Below are positions 48,301-59,479 of a stretch of DNA of 64,000 bases, piece after piece. The notes beneath the pieces are model-generated. The model was not told where the DNA came from. It ran no database searches and was given only the letters and a program-made list of their open reading frames with translations. The stretch covers positions 62,001 through 126,000 of the forward strand of contig BGZK01001301.1 of NCBI GenBank assembly GCA_005406025.1, in the 5' to 3' direction. Source of the DNA: Eumeta japonica. Its lineage: Eukaryota; Arthropoda; Insecta; Lepidoptera; Psychidae. Within the stretch, counting starts at the first letter, position 1, and each line of letters begins with the position of its first letter. The position numbers were made by a program, and so were the translations under genes.

Positions 48301-51300
48301 GTTACTCTTACCTTACAAATTATACATATATTGATGGTTCGATACAATCAGAGAAACTAGTGAATGACAATGGGAGAGGTACATATTTGTCAAACTAAAA
48401 AGCCACGGACATCACTTGCATTAAGTTTTTTTAACTACCATAAAGGCATATATCTTGTGTAGATAAAGAAATCGTTTTCTAACATTTACAATAGGTAAAT
48501 GCTATTTTCTGAGTAGGGTCTTAGGCTTCTTTATCTACTATTGATCAATTTAATTTTTTTTTTCAACATTTAGATAAATCCTAAAATTGAATAATGTTAT
48601 AATTTTATTAAATTGTAAAAAATGGTTCAGGACATCAATTCTCGAATTCGAAATTCATTATACAGTAGAATGCATTACAATTTTTCTGTGTCACATTATG
48701 CGTATTCATTACTGATTTCAACATCCCAGTTAAACCGATATAACCGCCTGCACGTTTGTAGAGCGCGACATCACTCACTCTGAACTGTGTCGGCGGGTGA
48801 CGAGTTGGTCTTGCCGTTGCCGTTGTGCGCGTGCGGCGGCAGCGGCAGCGTGCCGGTCTTCGGCGACGCCAGCGGTGTTACGTTGTTCGCGATCATTTTC
48901 TTCGCGGTGTACGAGCCGCGCTGGCTCTCGTTGGCTAGTTTGTCCGTGATCGCTTCCAGTTCAGCGTACACCTGGCGGTAAAGACATTTCGTGTTTATCG
49001 AGGCATTATTAATTTGTTTATGTGTTCAAACACGCTAATTTCAGAAACTACTAGGACATTTAAAAATGTAGTCTTTTGGCTTATTTTTTATTTCTACCTT
49101 TTTAGCATATAACCATCAAACTAAGGACGTTTTCTATCAAGTAGATTAAATTTCATTGATTCTTTTTGTTTTCCACATAACTTCCGGATGGAATTTAGTC
49201 AATAAGAATCTCTTCATTGAAACAAGCATATCTAATCCAAATTTAACGCGGGCGAAACTGCGGGGTATAGCTATTACGCCTAAACATAGCCGGTTATTTA
49301 TTCTTTATGCTCAAATTTAATCATCGCATAGATCTAATTAATATATATGCAACTAATAAGCTAAGCCTTAACATGCTAACAAAATTGGTAGTAGGGTAGG
49401 CAGGTAAACCGAGATCAGCACGGAAATTGGGGTCGACTGCGGGATCTAGTATCGTATCTGAGAGCGAGTTGAGGTGAAGATCCGAACTGAGATCAAGGTC
49501 AGAAATAAGATAAGATAGAATGGACACACAATGCAAAAAGGAATTACTTTATATACATGTGGGCGAAGCCGCAAACAGATGTCCAGCCAATATGTGATAA
49601 TATGTCTGTTTAAATTATGATGCAGTTTTCTAGGGTCATTTATCTAATTTACACGTCGTTAAGGGTCAACCCTGCAGTGTTTAGTAATGTGAAATATAAC
49701 TGTGCGGCAAGGAAGCAAAACAAAAGGTTTTGACTAAAATAATTACTTTTCATGATATTAGGTACATTAATGAACTATTGAATTCCATGTAAAAATCCAT
49801 TACATGTGAACACTTTCATGTAGATTTTAGCTTCATTATATTATTAAGGATATGTAGATTGATCAAAACAAAAAAAAAACTTTAATACAATGTCGAGTTT
49901 TTAATGTACTGAAAATATGAAAAATTTTAATTAGAGCGCCATTTACCCAGTACATTTTCAGGAAAGCTAGAATATTTATTTTTAGTGGTTACAATTTTGA
50001 TTATATATTAATATTTTTTTACAATTAGTCATATAATATAGTAATATATAATAATATAAATATAAACTCACGCCTATTTCTCATGAGAGTTGGCGGAAAC
50101 TATAGAAACTATAGATTTCCACACGGTAAGGTTTTTATATATATCTCCCTTGCTTCACTGACATCCATCAATCTTTTCATGTTAATTCATCAGTTTCGGG
50201 TACTTAAAATTTGAATCTTTTTTAGTATAATATTAATAATTAGTTTGCAAAGGATTTTCTAGGGCGACCCTTGCCAATCTTTCCATCACATACATTCATT
50301 CTATAGATTTGTTTTGTCAGTCAACTTTCATTCATCCTTTACAGACGACCAAACCACTATAACACACCTTTTTCTACTTTAGTCACGACATTTTTCAAAC
50401 CACATCGCTCTCTGACGTCACTGACTTCACTTATTTTAGAATTATTATAATGACATAAGCATATTTCTCAGAAAAGAAGGCAGGGACTGTAAATTTTAAT
50501 ACTTTTTTATGAAATATAATGTTGGCATATTGATATGGCATACCACATACTTTATCTTGTCAAGTAATTAGATAAAAAAATGAACAAGAAAAAACCGGCC
50601 AAGTACGAGTCGGATTCGCATGCGAAGGTTTCCAATTCCGCCCTACAATATTACTATATATATTAAACAAAAAGACGTTAGTAAAATATAAAACCCAAAA
50701 AAATATGTTTATTGTATGGGAACAACTTTTAATTATTAACTTTATTTTTATTATTACTATTTGTTGATATAACGGTCATAGCAATACATACTCTGTGAAA
50801 ATTTCAGTCTTCATGTCTACCTATTACAATTCAACCGTTAGAGTAAAAACCACGAAAAAGACAATTTTTTTTGTACTGGGAGCACCCTTCAAGTTTATTT
50901 TACTTTTATTATTTGAGTTGCAGTGGCCATACAACTCAAATAATAAAAGTAAAATAAAATTTTGGAAAATTTCTAGTCTCTGCCCATTAAGTTTCAAAAA
51001 ATACAGCCCTGTGATAGAGGAGGTTTAGTAATAAGGTCTCGTTGGTACCTTTTGAGTATGGACCTCTAAAAAATAAGTTTTTATTTATTTTAAATATTTC
51101 TAACATTCTAGTGAGTGGTCAAGACGCACGATATTTTTTGATTACGCTATATAATATGGAAAGCGGGATACATTGTAAAATAAAGACAGTATTCAGATGG
51201 ACAGACAGATAAGCAAAAGATAGTCAGTTATGTATCATTAGATACTTAAAAAATTCAATTGTTTGTCATTTAAGGTGGGGTGACTATAATAGTGATTAAT

Positions 51301-54300
51301 CTTCTATAACTTTTTTTTTAAACTTTTCATCTACTTGCCAATTCAAAAACAAAGTCAAACAAAAATTTATTTAAATATGTAATTATTTCGGAATAGTAAA
51401 AAATCTAACAACATTTGAACATTGACAATTCAAATGCTATCTATTCATTATCAGAGTATTAAAAATTTTATTATCATTGTATTGTTATTATATTATATTA
51501 TTATTAAATTAGTTTCGAAAAATTGCCAACACAAACAAATTCCAAAAATGCTGTACAAATTACAAATGTGAGAATGAGAGAGCAAAAGGAATTTAATATA
51601 TGTATAATATATGTGTGTGTATATGTAGTTTTTTTTTTATAAATAAGTTAATTACATTTTGAAACAAATGTTTGTTGTATTACTTACATTTTCCATTTTT
51701 ATTTATTTAATTTAAAATTTGAAACTGACCTGCAAGGTAAACAATTACCTAGATGTTTTCCTATAAATGATAGTCAGAAGCAAGTTTTCTAATGGAGTCC
51801 ATTTTGAGTTAAGTATAAACTAGCGATCACCCACCCCCTTCGCTGGGCGTAAAATTTAAATATTACAATTTTTTTTTTAATTATTCAAACATGTCCTCAG
51901 TTTCGCTCCCGTGGACATAGAATGAATTTCTTCATGTTCTATATCAACTGACTTTTCTATCAATTCTGATCGCGATCATGGTCATGTCACTCGTTATTAT
52001 ATTAATAAATAAAAGGGCTGTATAAAACACGTTTACCTCCCAATGTAAAATATTTAATTGTGTCAGTAAATGAAATATGTAAAAGAAGAAAAATGATTCA
52101 TTCCATTAGAAAAAAAAATTAACAAACATTATAAATTAGGACAAATTTGTTCAACATATTTTATTGGATTAATTTTCATTTTCAATTGGCGTATAAGGAT
52201 CATGTTTGCTGTTTCGATCTCAAAGGAAATATTTGAAACGTTAATTATTCGACAGACAATTTTTTGTGTTTACAATATTCTACTTTGGGCAAATGCCAGC
52301 CAACATACTATCTCTGATTCCATCATATATGAAAACAAATGACGCTATCTCGTATTTGCGCCGTGGATGCGCCCCGCCAGCGATAGTAGTAATCAATTCT
52401 TCTATCGTTTAATATATTTTTTTAGGTCTGTCCTTAAATTCGATGTGCCTGTTTGGTGTAGGAATTTTGTAAGTTGTAAGATTGTAGAACGAGTTAATAA
52501 ATATTCTTCCGTAATATTTTCAAGCATTTACTTGCGCTAATTGGAAACCGAAAATAAGCAATCTTTTTTTAGCGTTCAAAGTGCATGCAACACTTCATCG
52601 TCTCTATACGCCTGAATAAGTATAACTTCAAAAATTACATTGTTTTCATTGTCTACATTACAATCGTCACACTACATATACATATATTTATCTAACAAGA
52701 TAAATATATTTATATGTAGTTTTATGTATGTTATACCATAGTAACAACTATGGTATAGTACACATAAAACTAATTTTAGAGTAGTGCTATATTATATTTA
52801 TGATGCCGTGGCACATCACCGTAGTAAAAAAAATGGTACAGGTAAAAACTTGTCCTTTACCTTAGAGCTTTCAGAATGGAAGACCTGTTCAGCGCTGAAC
52901 AACGTCTGCAGGTTGTTAACGTAGAACAGCACGCGCGAGTCGTGCAGTGCGGGCAGCTCGTCGTGCAGCTCAGAGTTGAGCAGCTCGTAAGTGCGCTTCG
53001 CCTCCTCTAGCTGCTCTCGGCCGCGGGTCAACTGGATCACAACAATCGGTAGATAATTTTCTAATACGACGTGACATGATATCCGATGTTTATTTATTGA
53101 CTTCATGTACCATTCAACATTTTCGAAACAACAAACGACTTGAAATTTAGCAAAGGAACATGCGAGAACCTCGGAATAGATCGGTATTTATTAGCTTCAC
53201 ATTCACTTTTTACATATGCCCAGTACTTTGGGTGCGTTATGAAGCCTTACGCATTTACATGACTTCGAAAGATATTATTTTATGTGAAAAATATTATATT
53301 CTATATAAAATATATGAATTCACGTAAAATAATAATTTTTCAAAACATAAAAGCCCAAATCCACCTTTTAACACATTGATTAGAATAGCTTCAGCTACCA
53401 ATTCTTTGTCCATTTAGTTAATTTTATAAAAAATATAATTTGTTGTGCAAAAATTAAATATACAATATTGCCAGTTCATTTAATATATCTTCAAGGAAGA
53501 ATAATGATCTATATTTTTAATGTTCACCCTGATATACTTTGTCGTTTGTATAAAAATAGAAACTAAGTGATTAACAATGAAAATAGTCATGTTAGCTGTT
53601 TAGTTATAACAACTTACTTGTTTTTCCCGGAAAAGCTGTAAGTTATTTTTAATTGAATAAGTATGTCATAAATTTGAAAATTCATATAAAGCATTAATTG
53701 AAATTAAAACATACCTTAACATCATCTCTTCTTTTGGCTGCATTTGCTTGAAGACTTTGGAAGCTATGTCTTTGACTATCATAATCTACGAGTTTTCGTC
53801 CCCGTTTGTCAATTTTTTTCTGAAACCATAGAATTTAATAGTTATAAAAAAATTAAGAATAGAATTAATATAAAAGACAGTTAAGTATAAAATTATAGAG
53901 TATCGGAGTCGCTGTCTGCATTGGCAATGATATTAAAACTGTTGGACTCTAGCCAAAGTGACGAAGCATTTAAATATTTGTCATTTGGAAGAAATGTTAC
54001 AATTTTTTTAAGCAGTGGAACAAACTGAAAAAAATATAAATAGCATTTTTATTGGAATAACTATTTCCTTGGGTTTGAATGTGTTTTGAAGATTTTTGAT
54101 TACAAAATAAGACTAGCTATTCTTCGCATTTCAGCGTGCGCAAATAAAGAATCTGGATTGAGATTTTAATGATTATTAAAATCTTGATCCCATCATTAAT
54201 CCTGATCTTGATTTTACTCCAGATATCATTCCTTTTCCTTGCCGGCTCGCTCTAGCGTACCCTCCTGTCCCAATATATTTATTTCTTTTTCCTCCCCTCT

Positions 54301-57186
54301 CCCTTACAATCTTTAAAGCCATCTCTAGTCTCTTCCTCGCCAAGCAAAATGAGCAAATAAACATTCAAATTAATATATATTTTTAGCTGTGTTTATATAT
54401 CGCATACTTACACTTAATGAGTTTGTAATGCATCAAAATCTACACTTTAAATATATTTAAAAAAATTTATTTGAAAAAACCAATTGAAGTGTGAAATGCA
54501 TGTAATACATGATTACAAGAAGTGTAGACAATAATTATCAATATCAGAATTTTAATCAGTTCATATTATTTGTAATGCACAAAAATTGTTATTTGAATGA
54601 AACATTGATGCATCATAATTGGTTGTATGTGCCTCAGGTTTTTTGTTTCCAATTTCTTAATTGCTATTAAAACCTTACAATAACAAAATGTCAGGACAAT
54701 CTGTAAGAGGTTGAAAATATATAAGTGGTTTTATGTTTTTATGAGGTTATTATTAAATGAGAATATTATTAAAGATTATTTAATACATTTTAGTCCGTTT
54801 TAAAAATGTGGTATATACACATATATTATTTGCATTACTTTTATTAGTAACAGAACTAAATAATACAATATTGTGACACTCGTAGTACGTTTAGCGCCCC
54901 AAGTACTACTATTATTATAGTAACTAACCATATCGCCTTAACATATTTTATCTCTTGTTATTAATGCTTAGGTGTGATCCCTATTACAGTATAACGCACG
55001 AAACTCTGCCTTTGTGAAATTAGTCACTAAAGCGTCGCCATGGCGTAAAATTGAAACGCGGAGTAGAAGAAGGAAGCGTCAGGAAGTGTTAAACCTGCGC
55101 ATTACATCATTCGCAGGCAATTCAGAGCGGCAAAGTTTTATGCACATATCTCAATGCCCAGGTATAACGCTCCCCGATCCTTCCTTCGTTTCCCCTCTTT
55201 TTCTATTTTACACCATTGCCACACTTTCGTGACTAACTTCAGAGCGGCAGTTTGATGCGCTGTACTGTAATTATAATGGAATGTTGTATACAGGACGTAT
55301 ATTTTCCAAGCCCACCTTCATCTCCGGGAACTGGTTGGTGTAGGTGTTGAGCGGTATTAGGACCTGGTCCCCGAGTTTATGCGAAAAGTCCTGCCAGAGC
55401 ATCTCCATGTTCTGGGCCTGCACGAACAGAAGGTCGTGGCCGGACCAACTGCTCTCATAGACTTCTGTGATAGCCTCCATTAGAGTCTTGCTCGCCGTTT
55501 GTACCGCTGTAAAAAAGATATATTTTATTTACACCCACATGAATTATCATTTCAAAATGTAATTATAAGTATGTAAATTGGCTAAAAAGCTAGTTGTAAT
55601 ATCCCAGGTGAATTCAAACAACAAAGAGCTGATTCGATTAAGCTAGAATAAGATTAAAAGAATAAAATTTCTAGGTCTTCTAGACTCAGTCGATTTTACA
55701 TTTTGCTATCAATTCCGAAATGAGGGCATTATTAAGATAGTACCTGTTTAGGATGCCGATCTCGGTGTAATAATCATTTTATTCAGATGTTCCTGTGACT
55801 AATAGAAAGAAAATCCAATGATTTTGTTTAGGTTTGTTATTGTCTAAGTGATAAAATTAAGTGACAATAATAGATTTAAATAAAAACAAAATATATTTGG
55901 AGGATTAAAATTCTAAAGAAAATATGAATTTCCACTAGAATTTTGATCCTTCAAAGATTTATTTTTATGATATCTTAATCATCTTTTGTTCATGGTGCTT
56001 GAAATTATTACAAGTATTAGGTATTTCCGGATCAATAGATAAAAAGGGGACGAAGTTATTTTTAGATTAAATATTAGAACAGATCCCTTTTCATTTTGCA
56101 TTATTATGAACAATTAAACCCTATTGAGTAAGTTTACCCTTCTAAGTAAAAAAAAAAAAATGATTGAAATGTAAGTTTCTTAGACTCCGTTACCAAAAGC
56201 CTCGGATATTATGTATTATACCTAAAATATTTACAAAGAAACAGATCGTCCCAGCGTTGGAGTTCTATATAATACCGAACACAATATCCACTATTGAAAT
56301 TTTTTATCTTAAAAAGTTCAGGGATCATTAAACAAAGATAAGCAAACAAAGACCTTTTGGAATCACATAAACTGAAGAAATACTTTTTATCAATATAAAT
56401 ATGTTCAACATTTATATAACTACACGTAAAAAATAGAAAAATAATTATTATAGAATTTAAAAATAGTCAATTATCAGCAGGTTCCATCTGTACATATACT
56501 TTATTTTTTTTCAATTTTACAATTTTTTTAAATTTTTGTCTGTCTACTTGTCTGTATGTCCTTTTATAATTTATAAGCGGTCTGACCTTGCTTTAATTAG
56601 GATACAGTAAGAACATGTGATTGCACAAATGATACGCTGTTACATATGATTACAATACATTTTATGGTAATCATAAAAAAATACTATTTTAATATTTCTT
56701 TGTATTATAAAAGTATTTTGTTTCTATAGTTTTGTGCGTGCGTGTGTGGGATGTGGAGGTGTCATTGTAAATTTTAAATTAAGGCCAGATAAGTGGGCGG
56801 GTAACGACAACTTTTACTATAAAAGCTTATAAAAAAAAAACAGTATAAACAATTTCAATTCATTCATCACAAACTGGATTTTTCGCATGCTTAGACAACC
56901 TTGATCTAAATTAATTAACATGTTACTGTATTTATAATATCAGAGGTGTCTTATGATAAACATAATATAGATCTTGATCTAATTAGCATTATATAATACA
57001 ACGCGCTGGCGGTGCACGCCGCGGCTGTTAGTGTTATGAGAATGGTAGTAATTATCGTGTCATTCGTCTTCTATATAAATTCCAGCTCAATTTATCAAGC
57101 CTACCATTTTATTATTATATTTACCGGATTTTATTTTTAATGAAGTTCCGTGTGTATAGGATTTACCTTTTCCGTATTTGCTTTTT

Positions 57187-57222
<36 letters not shown>

Positions 57223-57976
57223 TAAAGTTAAACTTAGTCTTCTACTTTAAAAAACTTAGCCTTCTACTTTATTATTAGAACATGCCATTACACTCGTTTA
57301 AATTTTGTTCTCTACTGCAGCTATTGAAATCTCAAATGATAACAGTAACCTTCAACATAAGACAGTGGCCAGCAATGAATAGATATAAGCTCTAAATAAA
57401 GGGCCGCTCTACCGTTTTATTTTTATGGCGGTTTTTTCTCGTCTTTTAACACATATAAAAATTAATCATCAATACAAGAATAGGTGTTTTACTGACCGAT
57501 ATTTTTTTGATCATTCGACACTGCTTATTATTTCGAGTTGGAAACACTAATTGTTAGCGTAGTTATAAGCGTTAGCTATTTTATGAAGAAGCGCTCCACG
57601 ACTTATATTCAAACATAATTATTTAATTATAATTTAGACAAAAATTATGCCTGGTCGTTAATAAATTTATCATACTAGCCTTTTAGATATTAAAACCCAT
57701 CAAATATATATATCGTTTATGTAATTATTGATTTTAATGACTTTCATTTTACTATCGACACAGATGATTGCCAGCACTGCAAAATACTTATTCGGTTTTA
57801 TTCGGTGTATAGTCAATTTTTTATCGAAAGATTAGCCAACCTCGTATACATCTTATGTAGTTGTTGAATTCTTTCTGCAGCCGCGTGGCCTGCTGATGTT
57901 GCCTGTTGAAATTGTTCAAGTGTTCTTCAAAGATGTCATCTAAAGTCCGGTCCACTTTGCCCAAGTTCTGAAGTAA
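45257..57976 (-). CDS. Amph: Amphiphysin (BAR and SH3 protein), 5'-partial
   Basis: Amphiphysins bind and bend membranes with an N-terminal BAR domain and recruit partners with a C-terminal SH3 domain. In flies Amph organises muscle T-tubules and apical membranes. The joined exons, in minus order, are 57976-57841, 55506-55316, 53819-53715, 53031-52861, 48971-48779, 47630-47313, 46459-46317 and 45337-45257. They give 1338 bases in one open frame: 445 residues and a TGA. All junctions use GT and AG and phases agree. The BAR region covers the first four exons and the start of the fifth. It is followed by a linker rich in Pro, Thr and Ala and an SH3 domain over the last two exons. Sequence blocks such as KLGDQVLIPLNTYT and QTLFSAEQVFH match insect Amph better than vertebrate amphiphysin. 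The visible linker shows no clathrin- or AP2-binding motif. The first exon, about 25 residues including ATG, was not found. Confidence 0.96.
45338..46316 (-). other. Amph intron splitting the SH3 domain
   Basis: 979 bp. The part 46020-46240 is less AT-rich than the rest and has a 76-codon minus-strand frame with no recognised motif. The remainder is AT-rich. Confidence 0.7.
46317..46459 (-). CDS. Amph: Amphiphysin exon: SH3 first half
   Basis: Reads GATLAGLPPGVLYRVRATYR, then YTREDSDELSFDVGDVIRVV and EYDDPDEQ, ending at a GT donor. This is the ALYDY-equivalent strand, the RT loop and the n-Src region of the SH3 domain. Upstream of the SH3, LPPGVLYRV is characteristic of amphiphysins. Confidence 0.96.
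46460..47312 (-). other. Amph intron before SH3
   Basis: 853 bp, AT-rich, GT and AG ends. Nothing else recognised. Confidence 0.7.
47313..47630 (-). CDS. Amph: Amphiphysin exon: proline-rich linker
   Basis: The split codon gives Thr, and the exon reads TPGTPPTPVPTTPPTPVPIT, an imperfect 8-residue tandem repeat. Long Pro/Ala/Thr stretches and an acidic end (NDKKVEELYDIPVG) follow, ending at a GTGAGT donor. It is markedly GC-rich. A 101-codon Gly/Val-rich plus-strand frame over the same DNA is its shadow. Confidence 0.92.
47631..48778 (-). other. Amph intron in the linker, with CA repeat
   Basis: 1148 bp. A (CA)n run is at 47698-47720, close to the acceptor of the proline-rich exon. Otherwise AT-rich with no recognised element. 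Confidence 0.7.
48779..48971 (-). CDS. Amph: Amphiphysin exon: BAR end and linker start
   Basis: Starts VYAELEAITDKLANESQRGS, the last BAR helix, then changes to a linker with ASPKTGTLPLPP and SSPADTVQ. It ends one base into a codon at a perfect GTGAGT donor. Reading through the donor would give a stop, so splicing to 47630 is required. LPLPP is a possible SH3 ligand. Confidence 0.92.
49390..49515. repeat. Degenerate hexanucleotide-type repeat patch
   Basis: Words such as 'gagatcag', 'gatctagtatcg', 'gagcgag', 'gatccgaactgagatcaagg' recur at about 6-base steps, similar to 25085-25405. On the minus strand it gives an Asp-Leu-Ser-rich frame that is not a gene. Confidence 0.5.
50590..51060 (+). 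repeat. Dispersed lepidopteran repeat, near full length
   Basis: Begins 'aaccggccaagtacgagtcgg', has 'catactctgtgaaaatttcag' in the middle and ends with 'gtttagtaataaggtctcgt' and 'tatggacctctaaaaa'. These ends are those of a very common lepidopteran interspersed repeat. This copy carries an extra inverted segment (50894-50958) followed by a second, diverged 'ggaaaatttctag' block, so part of the element seems duplicated and inverted. Confidence 0.75.
50894..50958. repeat. Perfect 27-bp stem, 11-base loop
   Basis: 50894-50920 is the exact reverse complement of 50932-50958. It sits inside the repeat at 50590-51060. The absence of mismatches in an otherwise diverged repeat suggests that the inverted copy arose after the repeat was inserted. 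Confidence 0.96.
52671..52772. repeat. Two adjacent hairpins in an Amph intron
   Basis: 52671-52693 pairs with 52698-52720 (23 bp, one mismatch, loop aaca). Directly after it, 52718-52741 pairs with 52748-52772, with a perfect 10-bp inner part (loop taacaa) and an 11-bp outer part. They share the base-pair block 'tagt'. They lie 90-190 bases inside the intron after the donor of the fourth visible BAR exon. Confidence 0.9.
52861..53031 (-). CDS. Amph: Amphiphysin BAR exon (fourth visible)
   Basis: 57 codons from LTRGREQLEEAKRTYELLN to EQVFHSESSK, phase 0 at both ends. It carries BAR helix 2 and the start of helix 3, with the conserved LHDELPALHDSRV segment. The acceptor (gatccag) has a weak pyrimidine tract, but the frame and homology leave no better choice. 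Confidence 0.95.
53032..53714 (-). other. Amph intron
   Basis: 683 bp between the third and fourth visible BAR exons, GT and AG ends, AT-rich, nothing recognised. Confidence 0.7.
53715..53819 (-). CDS. Amph: Amphiphysin BAR exon (third visible)
   Basis: A 35-codon exon with phase 0 at both ends: KKIDKRGRKLVDYDSQRH, then SLQANAAKRRDDVK. The basic KRxRKLVDYD block belongs to the concave, membrane-facing surface of the BAR dimer. No good ORF signal marks it, because the exon is short. Confidence 0.93.
53820..55315 (-). other. Amph intron
   Basis: 1496 bp. At 54150-54260 it contains a diverged patch of 'ttgat', 'cctgatc', 'ccagatatc' words that is, in reverse, similar to the hexanucleotide patches at 25085 and 49390. 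The short frames at 54176 and 55014 are not taken as genes. Confidence 0.65.
55316..55506 (-). CDS. Amph: Amphiphysin BAR exon (second visible)
   Basis: The split codon joins to give RAVQTASKTLMEAI. The exon goes on through ESSWSGHDLL and ends with KLGDQVLIPLNTYTNQFPEMK at a GT donor on a codon boundary. It covers the end of helix 1 and the start of helix 2. Confidence 0.95.
56480..56830 (+). repeat. Dispersed retroposon-like repeat
   Basis: A 'gtctgtctacttgtctgtatgtccttttata' segment, then 'ttgcacaaatgatacgctgttac', a short TG tract near 56735-56760, and a 3' end 'gtgggcgggtaac'. It matches in this order 18590-19015 (first half) and the reverse complement of 21885-22330 (second half). Confidence 0.7.
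57187..57222. repeat. GA microsatellite
   Basis: A (GA)n run of about 36 bases with one interruption near its left end. It lies in an Amph intron, about 620 bases from the first visible BAR exon. Confidence 0.95.
57841..57976 (-). CDS. Amph: Amphiphysin BAR exon (first visible)
   Basis: Starts at a codon boundary after a tttccag acceptor with LLQNLGKVDRTLDD and ends in NNYIRCIR plus one base at a GT donor. It encodes the end of the N-terminal amphipathic region and most of BAR helix 1, with the conserved LGKxDxTxDxxFEEH pattern. Confidence 0.95.
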
Positions 57977-58634
57977 CTGGAAACAAAAAAGAAAAATAGT
58001 CAAATTAGACGAATCAATCATTATCAAATGTGTTATCTATCCACGTTAGTTGATGTATCGTTATATTAAAATATTTGAGCACTAAGATATTCCTATGGTT
58101 TTAATACTTCACAAACAATTTTTATTTTATTGTAAGTATTAAAATATAACTCGATTAACAAAATCCATCTATAAACATTATTGTGGCATAAAATAATATG
58201 TTAAATGAAAATACTTTTATTTTCATCAACATAAAATCTACACCGTTAAACGCAATGCGCTGACAATCACGCGATGGCACAGTGCTTGTGACACGACGCA
58301 ATCTCTATGTGCTCTGCTCATTATTTATTTGCGGAAACAAATGATGTTGTTGAAAGAAGCACATCTACCTATGTAGCGCAGTTCGTCAAAATAACAAATT
58401 ATTTTTCTTTCGTGTATTTTTTTTTAATTTTTGCTCACTAATTCTGCGAGAAATTTTTATATAGAACACATAATTCCATAGACGTACACGTCCTGCCGGT
58501 CGCTGCTGTTTTTTTTTTCGGCCTCATGCAAAGTCTAAGGCTGCAGGTCTACATGGCTGTATAAAATACTTGCCGATATTTCCTAAACAATATTTGTCTT
58601 GTTGAGAATTGAAACAGTGGAAGTTTTGATATTT

Positions 58635-59312
58635 TTAGGGTTTCGTATCTCAAATGTTTGCATTGAGTGTGGATGTTTATAAATATAGTATATGCATTTA
58701 CAAAAAAAGAAAGTACATAATAATATGTATTCTATCAACCGTCTGATACCCATAGTACAAATCACGTTACCTAGTTTGGAATCAAATGGTAAGAGATCCT
58801 TATAATAAATACCACTTCGTTGATCTGTTTGTGTCTGTCAAGACCCTTTTTCTCGGAAAGGGTGGAGGTATAAATTAAAATTAATATCAAATTATTAGGT
58901 TGGCGGTCCCTTAAACATATTAAAAAATCAAGATTCTAAAATCCATGCAAGCAAACAATACCGTCGTTGCATCTTATACTTTGACACTTGCAAGTAAATC
59001 AAAACCTATTACGTACATCCTATTGAGTTACAATCATGAAATTTTGCAAAAAGTCTCACCACTCTTACGTAAAGGAAAAATCCACGATCGTTAATTTCTA
59101 GTCGTATAACGTGTTTTTTTTTTGAGATTATAAGTAAACAACAGTATTTGGAGTATGGACCGTGATGAAGAGCGATGAATGGGACATTTTCCTATTTCCC
59201 GTTATGATAATTTAAGATTTTTAAAAGTTTGGGCTCTTAAAATAAGAAAAATAATTTAGTGTGTCGGAACCATCGCAGCTGCGTTAGTCCTATGCGTACT
59301 TGTTCAGAGTTT
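58635..59312 (+). repeat. Dispersed repeat, near full length
   Basis: Begins 'agggtttcgtatct', has 'tctgtcaagaccctttttct' and 'gtggaggtataa', then 'aaaacctattacgtacatc' and 'tcatgaaattttg'. It ends in 'gtcggaacc' and a 'cgtacttgttcagagttttt' that is a drifted form of the end seen at 40130. A partial copy is at 31170-31490. Confidence 0.7.
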
Positions 59313-59410
59313 TTTATTTATTTTATCGGAGTGGAGAGATTCAACTGTAACCATATTTCTATGTAATCCAGACTTCATGTTACACGTATAGGACAAACTA
59401 CTGTACTGTT

Positions 59411-59479
59411 AACGTAGAATGTTTATTCTACGTTATTGCGATTCTTCCTTTCCATGTTTATGGAAAGGAAGAATCGCAA
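59411..59479. repeat. Two adjacent perfect hairpins
   Basis: 59411-59420 pairs exactly with 59425-59434 (10 bp, loop gttt). One base later 59436-59454 pairs exactly with 59461-59479 (19 bp, loop tgttta). They abut a CpG-rich patch and the right arm of the second runs into it. Confidence 0.95.

Larger units (their letters stand above)
48972..52860 (-). other. Amph large intron after the BAR core
   Basis: 3889 bp, the largest intron visible between located exons. It contains a degenerate hexanucleotide patch (49390-49515), a dispersed repeat (50590-51060) with a perfect hairpin, a retroposon-like piece from about 51820, and paired hairpins at 52671-52772. Additional linker exons used in some isoforms could lie here, but I found none. 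Confidence 0.65.
55507..57840 (-). other. Amph intron
   Basis: 2334 bp. Contains the dispersed repeat at 56480-56830 and the GA microsatellite at 57187-57222. The rest is AT-rich. Confidence 0.65.

Noticed and set aside
48787..48981. 64-codon plus-strand frame
   Set aside because: Antisense of the Amph BAR-end exon.
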